Below, one piece after another: positions 18,193 to 27,829 of a stretch of DNA of 64,000 bases. The notes beneath the pieces were generated by a model. That model was not told the origin of the DNA, ran no database searches, and saw only the letters and a list, made by a program, of their open reading frames with translations. The number at the start of each line of letters is the position of its first letter. Positions within the stretch are counted from its first letter, which is position 1. The translations under genes and the position numbers were made by a program. This stretch comes from Desulfobacteraceae bacterium (GTDB lineage: Bacteria; Desulfobacterota; Desulfobacteria; Desulfobacterales; JACKCP01): NCBI GenBank assembly GCA_020633955.1, contig JACKCP010000012.1, forward strand, positions 18,274 through 82,273, given 5' to 3'.

Positions 18193-20067
18193 ATGAACTC
18201 TGTCCTGATAATTGATGATGAAGAAAGTATAAGGTATTCCTTTGAAAGAATTTTAAGAGCAAACGGCTATGATGCATATTCGGCTGCATCTTTTGAAGAA
18301 GCCGAAACTCTTTTGGAGTCAAGGGAAATCAATGCGGCTGTGATTGACAGAATACTTTCAGGCGGTGAAAACGGAATAGAGATTTCACAAAAAATCAAAG
18401 AGATTTTTCCCTTCTGCGAAATAATTCTTGTTTCCGCCTATCCAACATTTGAATCAGCTGCCAAAACCCTTGAGATAAGTTTGAGTGCCTATCTTACCAA
18501 ACCTGTCACCAAAAAAGTGCTGCTTGAATATGTAAATCAGGCTGTTGAAAAATCCAGGGCAAAGAAAAGTGAAAATGATTTTGAAAAGGCACTGGAGTTA
18601 TTGTTTGAAAAATCTCCCGACGGAATACTCATTTGTGAGCGGTCTGGAAAAGTTAAATACTGCAATAAAACCTTTAAAAAAATATTTTCAATTGATGACG
18701 GAGACAAAGATGATGCCCAATTATTAAGTCTTTTAAATGTAAAGGGGTTTTCCTTTAGTCATGAAAATAAAATTTCAGAATTTTTTATTCCGGAAACAAT
18801 AGAAGAGACAGAGGTTCCAATAGATTCTCCAAAAAGAAAAGACGGGTTTTACAGTGTTTCAAAATACGCATACGGCAATAATCTTGGTTATCTTATCAGC
18901 ATAAAGGACATAACTGAAAAAAAAGTTATTGAGCAGAGTTTTGAAAGATCTTCAAGAATGGAGGCAATAGGTAATTTTGCAGGAGGAATTGCCCATGACT
19001 TCAATAATATTCTTCATGTAATAACTGGATATGGCGAGCTTGCTGCTGAAATGGCCGACAAAAAATCGGATATATCCAAATATATAAATGAGATTTTAAA
19101 AGCAGCCCAGAGGGCGGGAAATATTACAGAACAGATTTTAAGCTTTTCAAGGGCAAAAGGAGAAAAATCAGAACCTGTTGATATTGAACCTTTGCTAAGG
19201 GAGGTGATTGTATTTTTAAAATCAACAATTCCTTCAACAATTTCAATAAAGGAAAATATTACAAAAAATCTCGGCCCTGTCTGTGCAAGCAAGGCAAAAA
19301 TTCATCAGCTGATTATGAATCTTGCATCAAATTCTGCAAAGGCAATGAATGAAAAAGGCGGTGATATTGTAATAGGACTTGAAGCTGCAGACAGGTCAGA
19401 TCTTTTAAAAATTGAAGAAAACCCGGGTCCAGGCGATTTTGTAAAAATTTATGTGAGGGATACTGGAAAAGGGATTGACAAAGAACATCTTGAGAAAATT
19501 TTTCAGCCTTTTTTTACAACAAGGGAAGGCATGGGAGGAAGCGGAATAGGGCTTTCTATTGTATATGGAATAGTAAAAAAAATGGGAGGTCTCATAAATG
19601 TTGAAAGTGAGATCGGCAGGGGTGCTTTGTTTGAAATTTATCTTCCAGTTGCTTCAGCCTTGTCGGTTTCTTCCCAGACGGAAAAAACAAATGAAACTTT
19701 TTTGGGTCAGGGAAGGATTCTTTTTGTTGATGATGATGAAAATATTGTAAAAATTGCCGCAAAAATGATTGCACACATGGGTTATGAAGTTGATGTTTTT
19801 ACAGACAGTGAAAAGGCTTTGGAGGCTTTTCTGGAAAATCCCCGGAAATATGATGCAGTAATAACCGATATGACAATGCCTAAGATAAGGGGAGATGAGC
19901 TTGCCAGTAAAGTGGCTTCTGTAAGTCCTCAGATCCCTGTGGTTCTTTCCACAGGTTTCAGCGAAAAACTTTTAAATGGAGAGGTGCCTTTTGGAGTTAA
20001 GAAAATTTTAAATAAGCCTGTAGACAGAGTCACTTTGGGAAATGTTTTAAAGGAAATTCTAGCATGA
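18193..20067 (+). CDS. Hybrid histidine kinase: receiver-PAS-kinase-receiver
   Basis: This protein of about 624 residues starts with a receiver domain (Asp52, VIDRILSGG), followed by a short PAS-like domain (about 140-245), an H-box (GGIAHDFNNIL), an ATPase domain (GGSGIGLSIVYG) and a second receiver near the C-terminus (VITDMTMPKIRG). It has no membrane segment. The ATG at 18193 is chosen over 18181 because GGGAGG lies 5 nt before it and the protein then starts directly with the receiver strand. A kinase with receivers at both ends suits a phosphorelay. It is followed by an MCP gene 48 bp downstream, so it may modulate chemotaxis or be modulated by it. Confidence 0.92.
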   Translation: MNSVLIIDDEESIRYSFERILRANGYDAYSAASFEEAETLLESREINAAVIDRILSGGENGIEISQKIKEIFPFCEIILVSAYPTFESAAKTLEISLSAYLTKPVTKKVLLEYVNQAVEKSRAKKSENDFEKALELLFEKSPDGILICERSGKVKYCNKTFKKIFSIDDGDKDDAQLLSLLNVKGFSFSHENKISEFFIPETIEETEVPIDSPKRKDGFYSVSKYAYGNNLGYLISIKDITEKKVIEQSFERSSRMEAIGNFAGGIAHDFNNILHVITGYGELAAEMADKKSDISKYINEILKAAQRAGNITEQILSFSRAKGEKSEPVDIEPLLREVIVFLKSTIPSTISIKENITKNLGPVCASKAKIHQLIMNLASNSAKAMNEKGGDIVIGLEAADRSDLLKIEENPGPGDFVKIYVRDTGKGIDKEHLEKIFQPFFTTREGMGGSGIGLSIVYGIVKKMGGLINVESEIGRGALFEIYLPVASALSVSSQTEKTNETFLGQGRILFVDDDENIVKIAAKMIAHMGYEVDVFTDSEKALEAFLENPRKYDAVITDMTMPKIRGDELASKVASVSPQIPVVLSTGFSEKLLNGEVPFGVKKILNKPVDRVTLGNVLKEILA

Positions 20068-20115
20068 TTTTTTTGTGTTAAGTCAACTCACTCAATCTTA
20101 TAAAGGGGGTAATTT

Positions 20116-22134
20116 ATGTTTAAAAACATGAAACTCGGGATGAAAATAGCTTTTGGTTTTGGGGTGCTGATTGTAATTGCAGTTCTGCTTGGTTCTATTG
20201 CGGTTTACAATATGCAGAAGGTAAAGGCTGAAAGTGTTGTTCTTGCTCATGAATATGTTCCTGAAGTAGTTATTGCCGCTGATCTTCGTGGTGCTGCAAA
20301 CCGTCTTATGTATGCGGTAAGGGGATATGGTTATACAAATCTTGAAAAGTATTATGAAGAAGCTCTAAAGGAGATGAAAAATATTGATTCTGCAATAGCA
20401 AGGGGTGAAGAGCTCCAGAAAAAATCTCCTTCTCTTGTTGTTTTAAAAAAGCAGCTTGAAATATCAAAAGAAGCAATAGGCGATTATAGAAAATATTTTG
20501 AGGAAACCCGGCATTCAAATATTGGTATAGAAAAGGAAAGGGAGGCTCTTGCCGTAGTTGCAAAAAGTTTTTTTGCTTTTTCTTCAGCCTATCTTGACGG
20601 ACAGAATAAAAAAATGGAATCGGTATTGTCAGAAAAAACAGGCTCTGGAAGTGGTTTGCAGGATATTGTCAGGGAAAGGGTTTATAAAATAAACAAGGCA
20701 AATGACCTTGTCGATATTTACAATGATACAAGAATTAAAACTTATCAGTTTCAGGCTTCAAGGGACAGGGAATATATGAAGTCTGCACTTAAAAATTTTT
20801 CTGTGATGGAATCAATTATTTCAGATCTTAGAAGCCGTTCAAACGACAGTTCGGATATAGAACTTTTTTCAAAAATGAATGATAATGCTTTAAAATACAA
20901 AGCAGGTATGGAGTCTTTACTCGGGTACTGGGATTTAAACACTGAATTAAATGATAAAAGAAGAAATGCAGGTTTTAAACTTATAAAGGCTTGTGTAGAA
21001 ACAGCTGATGCTGCAATTTCAGGAACAGAGACTATTGCAAATGGTGCTGCATCTTCTCTTGCCAAATCTGTTGTTGTAATGATTGTAGGGCTTATTATTG
21101 CAGTAATAATAGGCATTCTGGCAGCCTTTATTATTACCGGAAGTATTACAAAACCAGTTAACAGAATAATTGACGGACTAAACGACGGTTCAGAGCAGGT
21201 TGCATCTGCAGCAGGACAGGTTTCTACTGCAAGTCAGACTCTGGCCGAAGGTGCCTCTGAACAGGCAGCCTCAATTGAGGAAACATCATCTTCTCTTGAA
21301 GAAATGGCAAGTCAGACAAAGCAGAATGCAGACAATGCCATTGAGGCAGACAGTCTTATGAAAGAGGCGGGTAAAATTGTTGTTGAAGCAGACTCTTCAA
21401 TGGACAGGCTCAGTCAGTCAATGTCTGAAATTTCAGCAGCAAGCGAAGAAACCTCGAAAATTATAAAAACCATAGACGAAATAGCCTTCCAGACAAATCT
21501 TCTTGCACTTAATGCCGCAGTTGAAGCTGCAAGGGCAGGCGAGGCAGGAGCAGGTTTTGCCGTAGTTGCAGATGAGGTAAGAAATCTTGCAATGCGTGCT
21601 GCTGAAGCTGCTAAAAACACTTCAGCACTTATCGAGGGAACAGTGAAGAAAGTCAAGGAAGGTGCTGATATAACAGATGCAACAAATTCAGCTTTTGTCA
21701 AGGTAAGGGAAAGCAATAAAAAGGTTGCTGATCTTATTGCAGAAATTGCAGCTGCATCCAATGAGCAGTCAAAGGGAATTGAGCAGATAAACATGGCTGT
21801 ATCTCAAATGGATAAGGTTACCCAGACAAATGCTGCAAATGCAGAGGAATCAGCCTCTGCTTCAGAGGAAATGAGTGCCCAGGCAGAACAGATGAGATCA
21901 ATTGTTGCAGAGCTTTCAAAGCTTGTTACAGGTACCTATGAATTGAAAAGTACCCACTCTTCTTCAAAAAGGATGAAAAAAGTACATTCTTCCCAGGGAC
22001 ATCATATTGGAGGTCACGGCTATACAGGCAATGCTCCGGCAAAAGTAAGAAGCGGATCGGCAAAAGGGCATGAAATTTCACCTGACAAGGTTATTCCATT
22101 TGACGATGATGACGATTTTGAAGACTGGAAATAA
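20116..22134 (+). CDS. Methyl-accepting chemotaxis protein with helical sensor domain
   Basis: This 672-residue chemoreceptor has a first membrane helix at about 10-30, a long all-helical periplasmic region of about 280 residues (size fits a helical bimodular or extended four-helix sensor), a second membrane helix ([20 protein letters not shown]), and a signalling domain with the conserved tip ([20 protein letters not shown]). Two adaptation-like segments contain [20 protein letters not shown]. The C-terminal tail of about 60 residues is flexible, with histidines and glycines, and ends in [11 protein letters not shown] tail ending in an aromatic acidic motif may tether adaptation enzymes, though it is not the classical NWETF. 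SD AAAGGGGG precedes the ATG. Confidence 0.93.
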   Translation: MFKNMKLGMKIAFGFGVLIVIAVLLGSIAVYNMQKVKAESVVLAHEYVPEVVIAADLRGAANRLMYAVRGYGYTNLEKYYEEALKEMKNIDSAIARGEELQKKSPSLVVLKKQLEISKEAIGDYRKYFEETRHSNIGIEKEREALAVVAKSFFAFSSAYLDGQNKKMESVLSEKTGSGSGLQDIVRERVYKINKANDLVDIYNDTRIKTYQFQASRDREYMKSALKNFSVMESIISDLRSRSNDSSDIELFSKMNDNALKYKAGMESLLGYWDLNTELNDKRRNAGFKLIKACVETADAAISGTETIANGAASSLAKSVVVMIVGLIIAVIIGILAAFIITGSITKPVNRIIDGLNDGSEQVASAAGQVSTASQTLAEGASEQAASIEETSSSLEEMASQTKQNADNAIEADSLMKEAGKIVVEADSSMDRLSQSMSEISAASEETSKIIKTIDEIAFQTNLLALNAAVEAARAGEAGAGFAVVADEVRNLAMRAAEAAKNTSALIEGTVKKVKEGADITDATNSAFVKVRESNKKVADLIAEIAAASNEQSKGIEQINMAVSQMDKVTQTNAANAEESASASEEMSAQAEQMRSIVAELSKLVTGTYELKSTHSSSKRMKKVHSSQGHHIGGHGYTGNAPAKVRSGSAKGHEISPDKVIPFDDDDDFEDWK

Positions 22135-22150
22135 AATAAACTCTTAAAAA

Positions 22151-22190
22151 CTGATTTTGCAAGGCATTTTTTTATGCCTTGTAAAATCAG
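22151..22190. terminator. Two-way terminator between converging MCP genes
   Basis: CTGATTTTGCAAGGCA and TGCCTTGTAAAATCAG form a 16-bp stem with one wobble pair and a T-rich loop. It lies 17 bp after one MCP stop and 37 bp before the other, so it can serve both strands. Confidence 0.75.
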
Positions 22191-22226
22191 CATATTTGGT
22201 AAAATATTTTTAATATTTTTCCCTGG

Positions 22227-24290
22227 TTAAATTCTGAACTGCATTACCATTGCCTGAATTTCTTCTGAAAGAGATGACAGTTCCTTTACAGTTTCCTTGA
22301 CCTGTGAGCTTGCTCCTTCAACCTGAACAGCAGAACTGCTTACTTCTGCCATATCTCTTGATATTTCTTCGGAAACATTTTTCATCTGACTGCTTTGGGA
22401 ATTTGCATCATTTACCATGTCAGAAGCAGAATTAATGTTTGAGCTTATTTCACCTACAGCCGAAGTCTGCTCTTCTATTGCTGAGGCAATTGCAGAAACA
22501 ATATCATTTACCTGAGTAATTCCCTTAACAATTGTGTTTATGTCATTTTCAGCCTTTTGTGCTGCATTTTGAATTCCTGTTATTCTGCTGCTGATATCGT
22601 CTGTTGCTTCAGCTGTCTGAGCTGCCAGTTCCTTAATTTCACCTGCAACAACAGCAAATCCTCTTCCTGCTTCTCCGGCTCTTGCTGCTTCAATTGTTGC
22701 ATTAAGAGCAAGAAGATTGGTCTGCTCTGAAATATTGCTTATGGTTTCAGTTACTTTTCCAATTTCCATGGCAGCATTGCCAAGATTTTTCATTATTTCT
22801 GCAAACTGCTGTGCCTGTTTAACTGATTCTTCAGTGTTTTTATTTGCAGTGGATGTGTTTGATGCAATTTCTGCTATTGTTGAAGTCATCTGTTCCATTG
22901 CGGTTGCAACTGAATTAAGGTTTTGTGCTGAATTTTCCATTTTTTCAGCCATTGACTGAGCCGATTCTGTAAGCTCTCTGGCTCCTAGGGCAACTGTTTC
23001 AGCTCTTCTTGTTGATTCGTTTGCACTCTGTGCTGTCTGTTCTGATACAGCTGCAAGCTCAGTTGCTGAAGAGGCAAGTGTTTTGCTCCCGCTGTTAAGT
23101 TCTCTGAATATTTTTCTAAGAGAATTTGTCATTTCATTTATCTGTCTTCCCATATCTCCAAGTTCATCTTTTTGTGAAAGAAGTTTTTTGGGGATATCTT
23201 TGGTGAAATCACCCTCTGAAATGGCTTTAAAAAGTTCTCCGCTCTGTTTTAAAGGACTTAAAATACTTTTTGTGACCATGGTTCCAAAAAATGCCGCAAA
23301 TATGAACCCTGAAAAAAGAAAAACAAGAGAAGATTTCATATTTGATTTTGCCTGGGTATCAGCATTTCTTTTTGAAGTATCTGCTAATTTAAGGTTTATT
23401 TCTGATACCTGGTTAAGGCTTGAAATTGTTTTTTCCTGGATTGGGAGAGCTTCAACCATTGCAAGATTTGTCATTTGTTTTTCTATTTCATAGGCTTTTT
23501 CCGCCTCAGAAATCAGATTGTCAATTTCGGCTGATAGTTTTTGAGCAGAAGGTTTCATTTCATCCTTGAAAATTATAAAGGCATTTTCCTTATTTGTTTT
23601 TATTTCATTTTTTATTTTTCTTATTGATTCATGAAAGTTTATATGGGGTTCTTTTATTTTGTTTATTATCCTTGTAATTTCTTTGTTTTCATTTGAAAAA
23701 TTTTTTATCCATATACCAAAGCTGCATGTGTTACAGTCATCCCCGCCATCAAATTCACTGTCTGTCATTATCAGCTCAAGTGTTTTGTCCATCAGAACAT
23801 AATGATCTCCGCGAAATTTCTGAAGCTTTGATATCAGTTCATCAGGATTTAAAATCCCTGTGCTGTCAAGCTTTTTTGAAAGATTTAAAAACTTGTCATT
23901 AGTTTCTTTCCATTGTGCAAGGTTTGACTTGAATATCTCCCATTGATTTTTTTCTTCTTCCGACTGGCTGATTTCAGTGTAAGCCTTGATTGCATTTAAG
24001 TAGGTCTGTCTTGATTCATCTATCAGCTCATATTGTTTTTTTCTTACCTCAAGGGAATTGTCAGGATTTAACAATGTCCTGAGTGCTGTAACAATTTTTT
24101 CTGACTGATATTCCATTGATGAAAGTGATTTAAGGCTCGGCAGGCTTATATCTGCAATTGCACCTATGTTTTTTGTTGTTGCTTTAGCCGAAAAATACCA
24201 GGAAAGTCCCATTGTTAATATTATTGCTGATAGAAGTCCAAATCCAATTGTCATTCTGGTCCAGACTTTAAGATTTAAAAAAATTTTCAT
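22227..24290 (-). CDS. Methyl-accepting chemotaxis protein with CZB-like motif in the sensor region
   Basis: This 687-residue chemoreceptor has membrane helices at about 12-32 and 310-335, a HAMP-like segment, and a signalling domain with the tip region [20 protein letters not shown]. The periplasmic part contains a histidine ([11 protein letters not shown], near 157), then [10 protein letters not shown] and later [10 protein letters not shown]. This order of His, CxFGxW and His is the pattern of the chemoreceptor zinc-binding (CZB) domain. In most receptors CZB is cytoplasmic at the C-terminus, whereas here it lies between the two membrane helices. Zinc or hypochlorite-type sensing is possible but is inference. 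SD is weak. The start [13 protein letters not shown] is followed at once by the membrane helix. Confidence 0.92.
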   Translation of the reverse strand: MKIFLNLKVWTRMTIGFGLLSAIILTMGLSWYFSAKATTKNIGAIADISLPSLKSLSSMEYQSEKIVTALRTLLNPDNSLEVRKKQYELIDESRQTYLNAIKAYTEISQSEEEKNQWEIFKSNLAQWKETNDKFLNLSKKLDSTGILNPDELISKLQKFRGDHYVLMDKTLELIMTDSEFDGGDDCNTCSFGIWIKNFSNENKEITRIINKIKEPHINFHESIRKIKNEIKTNKENAFIIFKDEMKPSAQKLSAEIDNLISEAEKAYEIEKQMTNLAMVEALPIQEKTISSLNQVSEINLKLADTSKRNADTQAKSNMKSSLVFLFSGFIFAAFFGTMVTKSILSPLKQSGELFKAISEGDFTKDIPKKLLSQKDELGDMGRQINEMTNSLRKIFRELNSGSKTLASSATELAAVSEQTAQSANESTRRAETVALGARELTESAQSMAEKMENSAQNLNSVATAMEQMTSTIAEIASNTSTANKNTEESVKQAQQFAEIMKNLGNAAMEIGKVTETISNISEQTNLLALNATIEAARAGEAGRGFAVVAGEIKELAAQTAEATDDISSRITGIQNAAQKAENDINTIVKGITQVNDIVSAIASAIEEQTSAVGEISSNINSASDMVNDANSQSSQMKNVSEEISRDMAEVSSSAVQVEGASSQVKETVKELSSLSEEIQAMVMQFRI

Positions 24291-24333
24291 TTTACACCCC
24301 GATTGAAAAAGTTAATTTTAATAAAAAATTAAA

Positions 24334-24475
24334 TAGTGGCTGAACGAAAACGGTCTTTTTTGCCTATTTCAGCTAAAGATTCAAAGTTTAATCCTGAAAA
24401 TACCCCATGTATCGTGAAGGTTAAATTTTCATCTTTTGTAACTGAATAAACAATCCTCACTTTCGGGCAGTCATT
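24334..24475. repeat. Family A palindromic repeat, copy A3
   Basis: This full-length but diverged copy begins TAGTGGCTGAACGAAAACGG and ends TTCGGGCAGTCATTA. It lies 43 bp upstream of the minus-strand MCP gene. The remaining 330 bp up to the next gene hold two hairpins and no credible ORF. Confidence 0.8.
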
Positions 24476-24711
24476 AAATTAAAAGGTTTCATGCTCTTTT
24501 CAATTTGTGCATGAAATGTAACAAATCTTGAAAAGAGGCTACTGTAAACATTGTTTATAAAATAAATATTTTTTTATCAATATATTTATTTTTGTAAATT
24601 TTTAACTGTGGGTATTTTTTGTTACAGAGTGAGAATGTATAACCCCAGAAAATGTCGGTGTCTTAATAAAATTTTGATTTTTAGTTTACTGAAATGTAAA
24701 ATCCGGGATAA

Positions 24712-24785
24712 GTGGTTTTTTGATAAACCACTGGTTTTATTGTTTTTTTAAAGGTTCCCTGTGGGAATATTTTATGGGAACCTTA
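24712..24785. terminator. Two adjacent hairpins downstream of the OYE-type gene
   Basis: GTGGTTT/AAACCAC (about 24712-24731) and AAGGTTCCC/GGGAACCTT (24751-24784) are both perfect. They lie 25-100 bp after the stop of the minus-strand reductase gene. T tracts are not well placed for the minus strand, so their role as its terminator is tentative. Confidence 0.45.
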
Positions 24786-24808
24786 TTTATAAAAAAGTTT
24801 GACAGAAA

Positions 24809-25909
24809 TTATTTTTTTTCTCTGTCAAGAATGCACATATTTCCTTCAGGGGTGAAACAAAGGCTGCATGAAGTGCATCGTGGTTTTGCGGTTTTATCCT
24901 TTTCCCATTTGTTTATAAGGTCTGGCTCGCTCAAAAGCGGTCTTGATAATGAAAAAAATTCAATTTGAGTTTCATTTAAAATCGTTTCCATAACTTCAAC
25001 TGATCTGTTTCCGCCCACAAGAATTACTGGAGCATCAATTTCTGAAGCAATATCTTTTGCATATTCACTGAAATATGATTCTTTTGATGAAAGGGTAACT
25101 TGTTTTGTTGGCTCTTTTTCAGTTTTTGGCGCTCTAAAAACTGGTCCTCCGCTGATTTCAACAGCAGTTATTCCCTTTTCTGAAAGGTTTTTGCAAAGCT
25201 CTTTGCATTCTTCAAATAAAAATCCTTTATTTTCCATGAAGTCTGAACAGTTAAGTTTTATTAGAACAGGAAAATCCTTTGAAGTATGGGCTCTTATGCT
25301 GTCAAAAATTTCATATATTATTCTTGCCCTGTTTTCGCTTGTTCCTCCATATTCATCTTTGCGGATATTAAAATTTGGAGAAAGGAAATGATTTAAAAGA
25401 TAGCCGTGGCCAGCATGAATTTCAACACCGTCAAAACCACCTTCCATTGCTCTTCTTGAAGATTCTCCAAATGCTTTAACAAGTGTTTTTATATCCTCTT
25501 TTGTCATTTCCTTTGGGGTTACTCCGGAAATTTTATTCAAAACAGCAGAGGGTCCCCAGATTTCTCTCTGGCCGACATTAAACCAGGTCATTGATCCTCC
25601 GTAGGCAAGCTGGAGAATGATTTTTGAGTTGTTTTTATGTACAATATCTGTAAGTTTTCTGTAATCCTCAATAAAGGAATCATCGTATGCACCAAACATT
25701 CTGGGGCTTGGCTGCTCATCCTTTAGAACATAGGCATATCCAGTGATAATGGCAGCAGCTCCGCCTTTTGAAAGGTTTTCATAGATCTCAAAAATTTTAT
25801 CGTTTAAATGCCCGCTTTCTTCTGCCATCCCCTCCCAGGTTGCAGACCGGACAAATCTGTTTTTCAGTTTGATATTTCCAATATTTGCAGGCTCAAAAAG
25901 CTGTTTCAT
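24809..25909 (-). CDS. NADH:flavin oxidoreductase, Old Yellow Enzyme family
   Basis: This 366-residue FMN enzyme has the TIM-barrel pattern of the Old Yellow Enzyme family: LKNRFVRSATWEG at the N-terminus, the substrate-binding pair in EIHAGHGYLLNHFLSP, DEYGGTSENRARI, and the phosphate-binding VGGNRS. The C-terminus ends with a Cys cluster (CTSCSLCFTPEGNMCILD). That resembles the start of the Fe-S segment of longer 2,4-dienoyl-CoA reductase relatives, but the second flavin/NAD domain is missing, so this is the short form. Substrates are probably enones or enoyl compounds. The gene stands alone, with an SD (AAGGAGGAAAA) before the ATG. Confidence 0.92.
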   Translation of the reverse strand: MKQLFEPANIGNIKLKNRFVRSATWEGMAEESGHLNDKIFEIYENLSKGGAAAIITGYAYVLKDEQPSPRMFGAYDDSFIEDYRKLTDIVHKNNSKIILQLAYGGSMTWFNVGQREIWGPSAVLNKISGVTPKEMTKEDIKTLVKAFGESSRRAMEGGFDGVEIHAGHGYLLNHFLSPNFNIRKDEYGGTSENRARIIYEIFDSIRAHTSKDFPVLIKLNCSDFMENKGFLFEECKELCKNLSEKGITAVEISGGPVFRAPKTEKEPTKQVTLSSKESYFSEYAKDIASEIDAPVILVGGNRSVEVMETILNETQIEFFSLSRPLLSEPDLINKWEKDKTAKPRCTSCSLCFTPEGNMCILDREKK

Positions 25910-26129
25910 TTTTCCTCCTTGAATTGATCATAATAAATTTTAGCTTTGCTGAATGTTAAAAAACATGTTTTTCAGTCAGATGATATATAGAAAATTTCAG
26001 GCAGTAATTAAAGATTTATATTTTAGAAGGATGGGATGTTTAATCTTTAGAATTCAAAGATACTGAGCTTGATAATGTTTATTTTTGTCCGGATGCCTTC
26101 TCTTTTGGAAGGGAGCATCCGGATTTAAT

Positions 26130-26170
26130 TAGTTGCTGAACAAAAAATTCTCGTTTTCGGCCAATCACTA
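26130..26170. repeat. Family A deletion derivative, 41 bp
   Basis: The left end TAGTTGCTGAAC is joined straight to the right end AAAAAATTCTCGTTTTCGGC and on to CAATCACTA. In full copies these two parts are about 100 bp apart and both follow the word CTGAAC, so a deletion between these short direct repeats explains the form. Confidence 0.8.
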
Positions 26171-26181
26171 ATTATTTTAAT

Positions 26182-26347
26182 TGTAACTATTAGGCTTAAA
26201 AACTAAGAAAAAGCCGTTTTGGCGGCGGATGCTGTATTTTTTCTGAGCCGGTTTCAGGAGATAGCTTTTTTATCTCCTGCCTCGGAGCTTAAGCGAGATG
26301 AGGCTCAGAAAGAATGCAGCAGCCGTTCGAAATTGAAATGAACAGTT
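26182..26347. repeat. Family B repeat, long form, inverted orientation
   Basis: Read on the minus strand it starts near TGTTCATTTCAATTTCGAAC and ends GCCTAATAGTTACA. Inside is a nested palindrome with TGCTGTATTTTTTCTGAGCC and GGCTCAGAAAGAATGCAGCA. It lies about 12 bp after the 41-bp family A derivative and just before the stop of the beta-barrel gene. Confidence 0.8.
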
Positions 26348-26356
26348 TCTTTTAAT

Positions 26357-26938
26357 TTAAAGTTTTGCACCGATTTCAAACATAAAACATGTTCCACCGA
26401 TATTTTTTGTTTCAGTGTCACCATTGTAATATTCAAATTCCTGGTCATTTGTGTAGTATTTTGCATAGCCGCCTACAAAAAATTTGTTGTCAAGGAAAAG
26501 CCTTACTCCTGCCTTGCCTATAAAACCAACTGCAGAACCGCTTTCATCATAATATTCAACATCGTTTAGCTCTCCTGTTATATTATTGCCGTAAAGTCCA
26601 AGTCCAATACCGACATATGGCTGGACTCTTGCATCTTTTGGCTGGATATATATAAGAGCTTCAAGGCCAAGGGTTGACAGGGTTACTTTATCTTCAGATC
26701 CGTACAGATCGGCCGTTGCCTCTGTCTGACTGAAGGCTACATCAATTCCATAGGCAAACATGTCGCTGGCATTTCTCGTATAAGTTGCTGCAAATGTGTA
26801 TCCTGTGTCAAATTCAGACATGAAATCTTCCTTTGGAGTGAATGAACCGCCGGAAAAAGAAAAAAGTGATTCTGAAAAAGCAGGTGAGGAGGCAGTTAAG
26901 GCAAAAATAATTAGTGAGCAAAATAAAATCTTTTTCAT
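26357..26938 (-). CDS. Outer-membrane beta-barrel protein
   Basis: This 193-residue protein has a clear signal peptide (MKKILFCSLIIFALTASSPAFS) followed by alternating strands typical of small OmpW/OmpA-like eight-stranded barrels, such as GYTFAATYTRNASDMFAYGI and VQPYVGIGLGLYG. The C-terminus (CFMFEIGAKL) is compatible with a final barrel strand. There is no peptidoglycan-binding domain. It is preceded by an SD (AGGAGAAAAAA) and an 18-bp operator-like palindrome, so expression may be controlled. No pathway can be given. Confidence 0.82.
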   Translation of the reverse strand: MKKILFCSLIIFALTASSPAFSESLFSFSGGSFTPKEDFMSEFDTGYTFAATYTRNASDMFAYGIDVAFSQTEATADLYGSEDKVTLSTLGLEALIYIQPKDARVQPYVGIGLGLYGNNITGELNDVEYYDESGSAVGFIGKAGVRLFLDNKFFVGGYAKYYTNDQEFEYYNGDTETKNIGGTCFMFEIGAKL

Positions 26939-26981
26939 TTTTTTCTCCTGTATGGATTAAGGTGTTAATAAAAACTTCCTT

Positions 26982-26999
26982 TTTAGTTGACCAACTAAA
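26982..26999. promoter_or_regulatory. Operator-like palindrome upstream of the beta-barrel gene
   Basis: TTTAGTTG AC CAACTAAA is a perfect inverted repeat of 8-bp arms, 44 bp upstream of the ATG. The shape and the TTGACCAA-like core resemble operators of TetR- or MarR-type repressors. No such regulator gene is adjacent. Confidence 0.5.
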
Positions 27000-27053
27000 T
27001 AATAGATTATTTTTTGTAAAGAAACTATTATTTTTTGCCACGTTTTCAGTCAA

Positions 27054-27608
27054 TCACAATTTATCTTCCATATTGTCAGTATCCTTTTCAGACAGATTTA
27101 TTAGAGGAATTAAATTTAAAAAAGGAGTTGAGTTACCTTTGTTTTCAAACATATCTGCCCCGGAAAAAACATTTACCGGAGGTTGAGGATTTTCAGATTC
27201 AGGCTTTTGGTGAGTTTTTTTCTTTTCATCGTCCATGGAACCAAGGGCCATTCTCCTTTGAATTTCTTCCGAGACAAGTTTTTCAATTTTTGCTCTTTGC
27301 TCAGGGCTGAGTTCTGAAAGTTCTTCTTCAGTAAAACCCATTTCATTCAGTATTTCTTCCCTGAGTTTTTTTATTTTTTCTTCTTCTATTGCCTTGAAAA
27401 GTCCCTTGAATCCTTTTTCCCTGAATTTTTCAATCAGTTCTTCCATGGAAGTACTGCTTTTTGACTCACTTAAAAAACCTTTTCCAGAATAATTTTCTGA
27501 CTGCTTTTCAAGTATTGATGCAAAAAAATCTTTTTTTAAATTGTCTGATTTTAAAGTTTTTTTACTATAAATACTTGAAGTTATGGATATGTCATTGCTT
27601 ATAGTCAT
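27054..27608 (-). CDS. Hypothetical protein, charged and coiled
   Basis: This 184-residue protein is not recognised. It has no signal peptide or membrane segment. The middle third is helical and strongly charged (EELIEKFREKGFKGLFKAIE, EEELSELSPEQRAKIEKLV), and the C-terminal third has Pro and Asn and is probably disordered. The ATG at 27608 is chosen over 27638 because AGGAGG lies 5 nt before it. It starts divergently from the permease gene at 27830. It could be a small cytoplasmic regulatory or secreted-apparatus protein, but nothing in the sequence decides this. Confidence 0.7.
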   Translation of the reverse strand: MTISNDISITSSIYSKKTLKSDNLKKDFFASILEKQSENYSGKGFLSESKSSTSMEELIEKFREKGFKGLFKAIEEEKIKKLREEILNEMGFTEEELSELSPEQRAKIEKLVSEEIQRRMALGSMDDEKKKTHQKPESENPQPPVNVFSGADMFENKGNSTPFLNLIPLINLSEKDTDNMEDKL

Positions 27609-27829
27609 AATTTCCTCCTTGTTTTGAAATAAAAGCAAGCAAAAAATGAACCGTTTTAATTTTTTATGAAAAAAATCTCAAATGCATTGTAATTAAAGGG
27701 TAATTGCTTTTTTTGATTTTTTTCAGCAATAAATCAGGCAGGAAATATTTTCCCCATAAAAAAGTGGTATTGTGGAAAAAATTATAATATTTACCTCATG
27801 ATTATTAATGATTATTGCAGGTTTTTTAT

